Of a stretch of DNA of 30,333 nt, positions 28,241 through 30,333 are shown piece by piece. This stretch comes from a virus. The DNA is taken from positions 1-30,333 of IMG/VR virus record IMGVR_UViG_3300032092_001512. One strand, 5' to 3'. Below the pieces are notes generated by a model. The model did not search any database. It was not told the DNA's origin and saw only the letters and a program-made list of their open reading frames with translations. A program made the translations under genes and the position numbers. Position 1 is the stretch's first letter; the number at the start of each line of letters is the position of its first letter.

Positions 28241-29406
28241 TGCACCTTGTAGCCTTTCGCTATTGCATCTTGTGTTACTTGCTCAATTGTCTTTCCTGAC
28301 TTTTTAGCGACTTCTGCAATTTCAGCTTTGGTTGTAATTTTTTGTGCTGGTAAAATTAAAGCATTGGGCGCGGCAGTCAAGCCGATAGGCGCATCAAATT
28401 TTATGCCCTCGTAACCAAGTCTAGCCCGAGCCTCTGCTACTCTTAGCATATAGTTGGCGACATCTTCTTGAGTGACTTGACCAGCTTGCTTGTTCAATTG
28501 TGAACCAACCAAGTTAAGCAATTGAGGGTTATTCATAATTTGCGGTGGCAAATTTTGAGCCTGTGCAATATCTGCAACTATGCCAGTATAAGGAGCTGCA
28601 ACATTTCCTAATCTGCCTAATTCTGTTTTGTTTACATATTTGACAATTGGCAATCCTGTTACTGGATCTCGTGTTTCAACTTTTGTAAATTCCGGCTCTT
28701 TGGGGTTTGTAAAAATAACTTTGCCGCCTCGCACCAAAGCCGCGCCAGGCGCAACGCTTTGAGTTGCTAATTCTGCTTCTTGTCTTCTCAAAGCCGCAGC
28801 TTGCTCTTGTGCTCTTTGTTGCATCAAAGCCTGCGCCAACATTAAGCGACCTGCGCTTGTTTGTGTAAATTTAGGGTCGTTCAACATATCCGCTTTAAGC
28901 ATTGGAACTTGTTGATCGGGAGACATTACTGCTGGCACAGCCGCCGTGCTAGTGGGTAAATTTTGAATCTGTTGTACATCCTGCGGACGCATCAAAGTTC
29001 TGCCAATAGCGGCTTGATTCTCAAAGCCAGCCTCGGGCTGATTTAATCTTGCCAATTCTGCTTGTCGCGCCATATTTTCGGGTATAGGCGCGCTTGGTAC
29101 AGCAGGCGTAATTTCCTTGCCAGGTATGGTTTGGGTTTGACCTGCAAGACCATAAATCTTGGCAAAGTCCGACATTGTGTTAGCTTCAAGTTCTTTTTGC
29201 TGAGTGTCGGCGCGTTCTAAACCTTTACCCGCAATGTAGCCTTGCAATAGCTTGGCAAGACCTTGGTATGGGCTAACTCTTGCCCCTGCCACGTTTGGCA
29301 TATCAATGGGCAAAATAGCCTGTTGTTGCATAGCCTCTGCCATTCTGCGGCGACGGTCTATTGCCGATTGCTCGGCGGTTAGAGGGCTTAAATTAATATC
29401 TGCCAT
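28237..29406 (-). CDS. Virion protein, probable ejection component, 389 aa
   Basis: A helical, Gln/Ala-rich protein (LMLAQALMQQRAQEQAAALR and nearby) with an N-terminal DRRRRMAEAMQQQAILPI and a linker rich in proline. The late part contains PVTGLPIVKYVNKTEL and a terminal IAEVAKKSGKTIEQVTQDAI helix pair. Composition and neighbours (S74 protein before, two further ejection-type genes after) place it with the internal or injected proteins that podoviruses need to carry DNA through the envelope. No enzyme motif is visible. Confidence 0.72.
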   Translation of the reverse strand: MADINLSPLTAEQSAIDRRRRMAEAMQQQAILPIDMPNVAGARVSPYQGLAKLLQGYIAGKGLERADTQQKELEANTMSDFAKIYGLAGQTQTIPGKEITPAVPSAPIPENMARQAELARLNQPEAGFENQAAIGRTLMRPQDVQQIQNLPTSTAAVPAVMSPDQQVPMLKADMLNDPKFTQTSAGRLMLAQALMQQRAQEQAAALRRQEAELATQSVAPGAALVRGGKVIFTNPKEPEFTKVETRDPVTGLPIVKYVNKTELGRLGNVAAPYTGIVADIAQAQNLPPQIMNNPQLLNLVGSQLNKQAGQVTQEDVANYMLRVAEARARLGYEGIKFDAPIGLTAAPNALILPAQKITTKAEIAEVAKKSGKTIEQVTQDAIAKGYKVQ

Positions 29407-30333
29407 TAAAGTCTCCCATAATCAACCATCAAGTACCCACTTGGGTGCTGATGTACCGCCTCGGGCATCACTTCCATTAGCTCTTGCGCCATTACACCAA
29501 TCTGTCGACCGCCAAAAATATCGTACTCATAGATTCCAACGCCAATTGGATGAGTGCCAATTCTGACAATGTTTGATTTCAATCTACGATCAGAGAATGT
29601 TCCAGGCGGCGCACCCAAAGCCGCACCACCCAAGGAATACATACCAGCCGTTTGTGCATTAGCTTGCGAAACCTCTTGGTTATATTTGTTGGCATCAAAT
29701 TGACCTTGCGCTTGAGCGCCTGCAAATATTGGCGCAGCTTGCACCGTAGCACCCGAATACGCCCCAAACTGCGGGTTTTGAATCTGTGAGCCTGACATAA
29801 GCGCCGTGATCTCGTTTAATGGCAATTGACGCAATTGGATAGCTTCTGCCAACGCTTGCTGTTGAGCTGTATTGCCAAACTTGCCCGCCTCGAGCTGCTG
29901 ACCAAACCCTTGTTGATTTGCGCCAATATCAAGGTTAAGACCTTGTAAAACCGCTTGCGTTCTAGCATCAGTTTCTTGTTGCCCAAGTAATTGAATGGCA
30001 TTGTCATAAGCCTCTGAGCCTGGTCGTAAACCCTGATTAATCAACTGCGTTTCGGTGCTTGTGCGTTGCCTTGCCAAAGATGGCTCTAAGCGTTGCATGA
30101 TAGCCTCTTGCCCTGTCATGCCTGCATTAACTGGCATTTTGGCAATACCGCTTAAATCAAGCGAGGTTTGCACTTCAGGCCCACCAAAGCTAAAGGGCTT
30201 ATCCAGCACACCACTAGCCGTATTTGCGCCTTTAGCGCCAAGGTTAGCTAATGATAATTCAACCCCTTGTTGAGCCTCTAGTGTCTTTTGTGCAGTAGGT
30301 GTAAGGGTTTGGCGAATGGTAGGGATGTCGCCG
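29406..30333 (-). CDS. Virion protein with C-terminal S74 (intramolecular chaperone) domain; 5' end cut by window
   Basis: The frame is open to the window edge: codons upstream of 30209 read GDIPTIRQTLTPTAQKTLEA and onward without a stop into FSFGGPEVQ, so the gene begins outside and an internal GTG at 30209 is not its start. The visible 308 residues are helical and Gln/Ala-rich (SLARQRTSTETQLINQGLRP, then GSEAYDNAIQLL). The last about 63 residues form an S74/ICA module: FSDRRLKSNIVRIGTHPIGV (Ser and Lys of the cleavage motif), then IGVMAQELMEVMPEAV and YLMVDYGRL. S74 domains assist trimer folding of fibres and spikes and then cut themselves off; this one is short. Confidence 0.82.
   Translation of the reverse strand, partial: GDIPTIRQTLTPTAQKTLEAQQGVELSLANLGAKGANTASGVLDKPFSFGGPEVQTSLDLSGIAKMPVNAGMTGQEAIMQRLEPSLARQRTSTETQLINQGLRPGSEAYDNAIQLLGQQETDARTQAVLQGLNLDIGANQQGFGQQLEAGKFGNTAQQQALAEAIQLRQLPLNEITALMSGSQIQNPQFGAYSGATVQAAPIFAGAQAQGQFDANKYNQEVSQANAQTAGMYSLGGAALGAPPGTFSDRRLKSNIVRIGTHPIGVGIYEYDIFGGRQIGVMAQELMEVMPEAVHQHPSGYLMVDYGRL

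Noticed and set aside
1-30333. Search by eye for integrase, transposase, tRNA genes and attachment sites.
   Set aside because: None recognised; a tRNA scan and comparison with a host genome would be needed to exclude small or degenerate examples.

Overview
The window is a contiguous piece of a tailed-phage (Caudoviricetes) genome. Nearly every gene is phage-type, genes are packed with ATGA/GTGA/TTGA overlaps, and there is no rRNA, tRNA, transposon or recognisable host operon. The P22-size portal with a glutamine/alanine/methionine-rich coiled-coil tail, a separate scaffold gene, a start of a P22 gp4-like connector gene and the absence of tail tube, sheath or long tape-measure genes point to a podovirus-like virion. 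The gene set resembles environmental phages of Gram-negative, probably betaproteobacterial, hosts. The Rz/Rz1 spanins show the host has an outer membrane, but the exact host is an inference. No integrase, excisionase or attachment site is visible.

Layout. (1) From about 16.9 kb leftward (minus strand) runs an early/replication block: a small Cro-like HTH gene absent from longer-ORF lists (16729-16881), a DUF1376 replication protein with an origin-like repeat cluster inside it, a small zinc protein, a compact C5-cytosine methyltransferase with a second full-length reading frame in the same DNA, a VRR-NUC-type nuclease, a PP-loop (PAPS reductase-like) enzyme, a zinc-ribbon protein and an HNH-type protein, ending at a terminator at about 12.88 kb. 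(2) Downstream on the same strand is the late head module: DUF5856-like protein, glycosyltransferase, TerS, TerL, portal, small structural genes, scaffold, major capsid protein, a probable decoration protein and a terminator at about 3.47 kb. Then comes an unusual sugar-type cassette (DUF115-glycosyltransferase fusion, SAM methyltransferase, second DUF115 protein) and the start of a connector gene running off the left edge.

(3) Divergently on the plus strand, from a promoter near 16.95 kb to 20.3 kb, is a second early block: small membrane proteins, a lipoprotein, Erf-type annealing protein, YqaJ-type exonuclease, a mini-SSB ending in DDIPF, a winged-helix protein and conserved unknowns. (4) From 30.3 kb leftward to 20.3 kb (minus strand) lie S74-domain and ejection-type virion proteins, a tail fibre, small membrane proteins, Rz/Rz1 spanins, a metallophosphoesterase and an M15 peptidase endolysin. 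Within this leftward block sits one lone plus-strand gene for an extremely acidic protein, with its own promoter and a UUCG-loop terminator, a typical moron arrangement. Blocks 2 and 4 probably join in a circular or permuted genome, because both window edges cut through virion genes.

The most interesting points are the double-coded methyltransferase locus, the duplicated DUF115 cassette with a 157-base gene overlap, a conserved-looking gene that can only start at an ATT codon, the origin-like structure in the DUF1376 gene, and the acidic moron.
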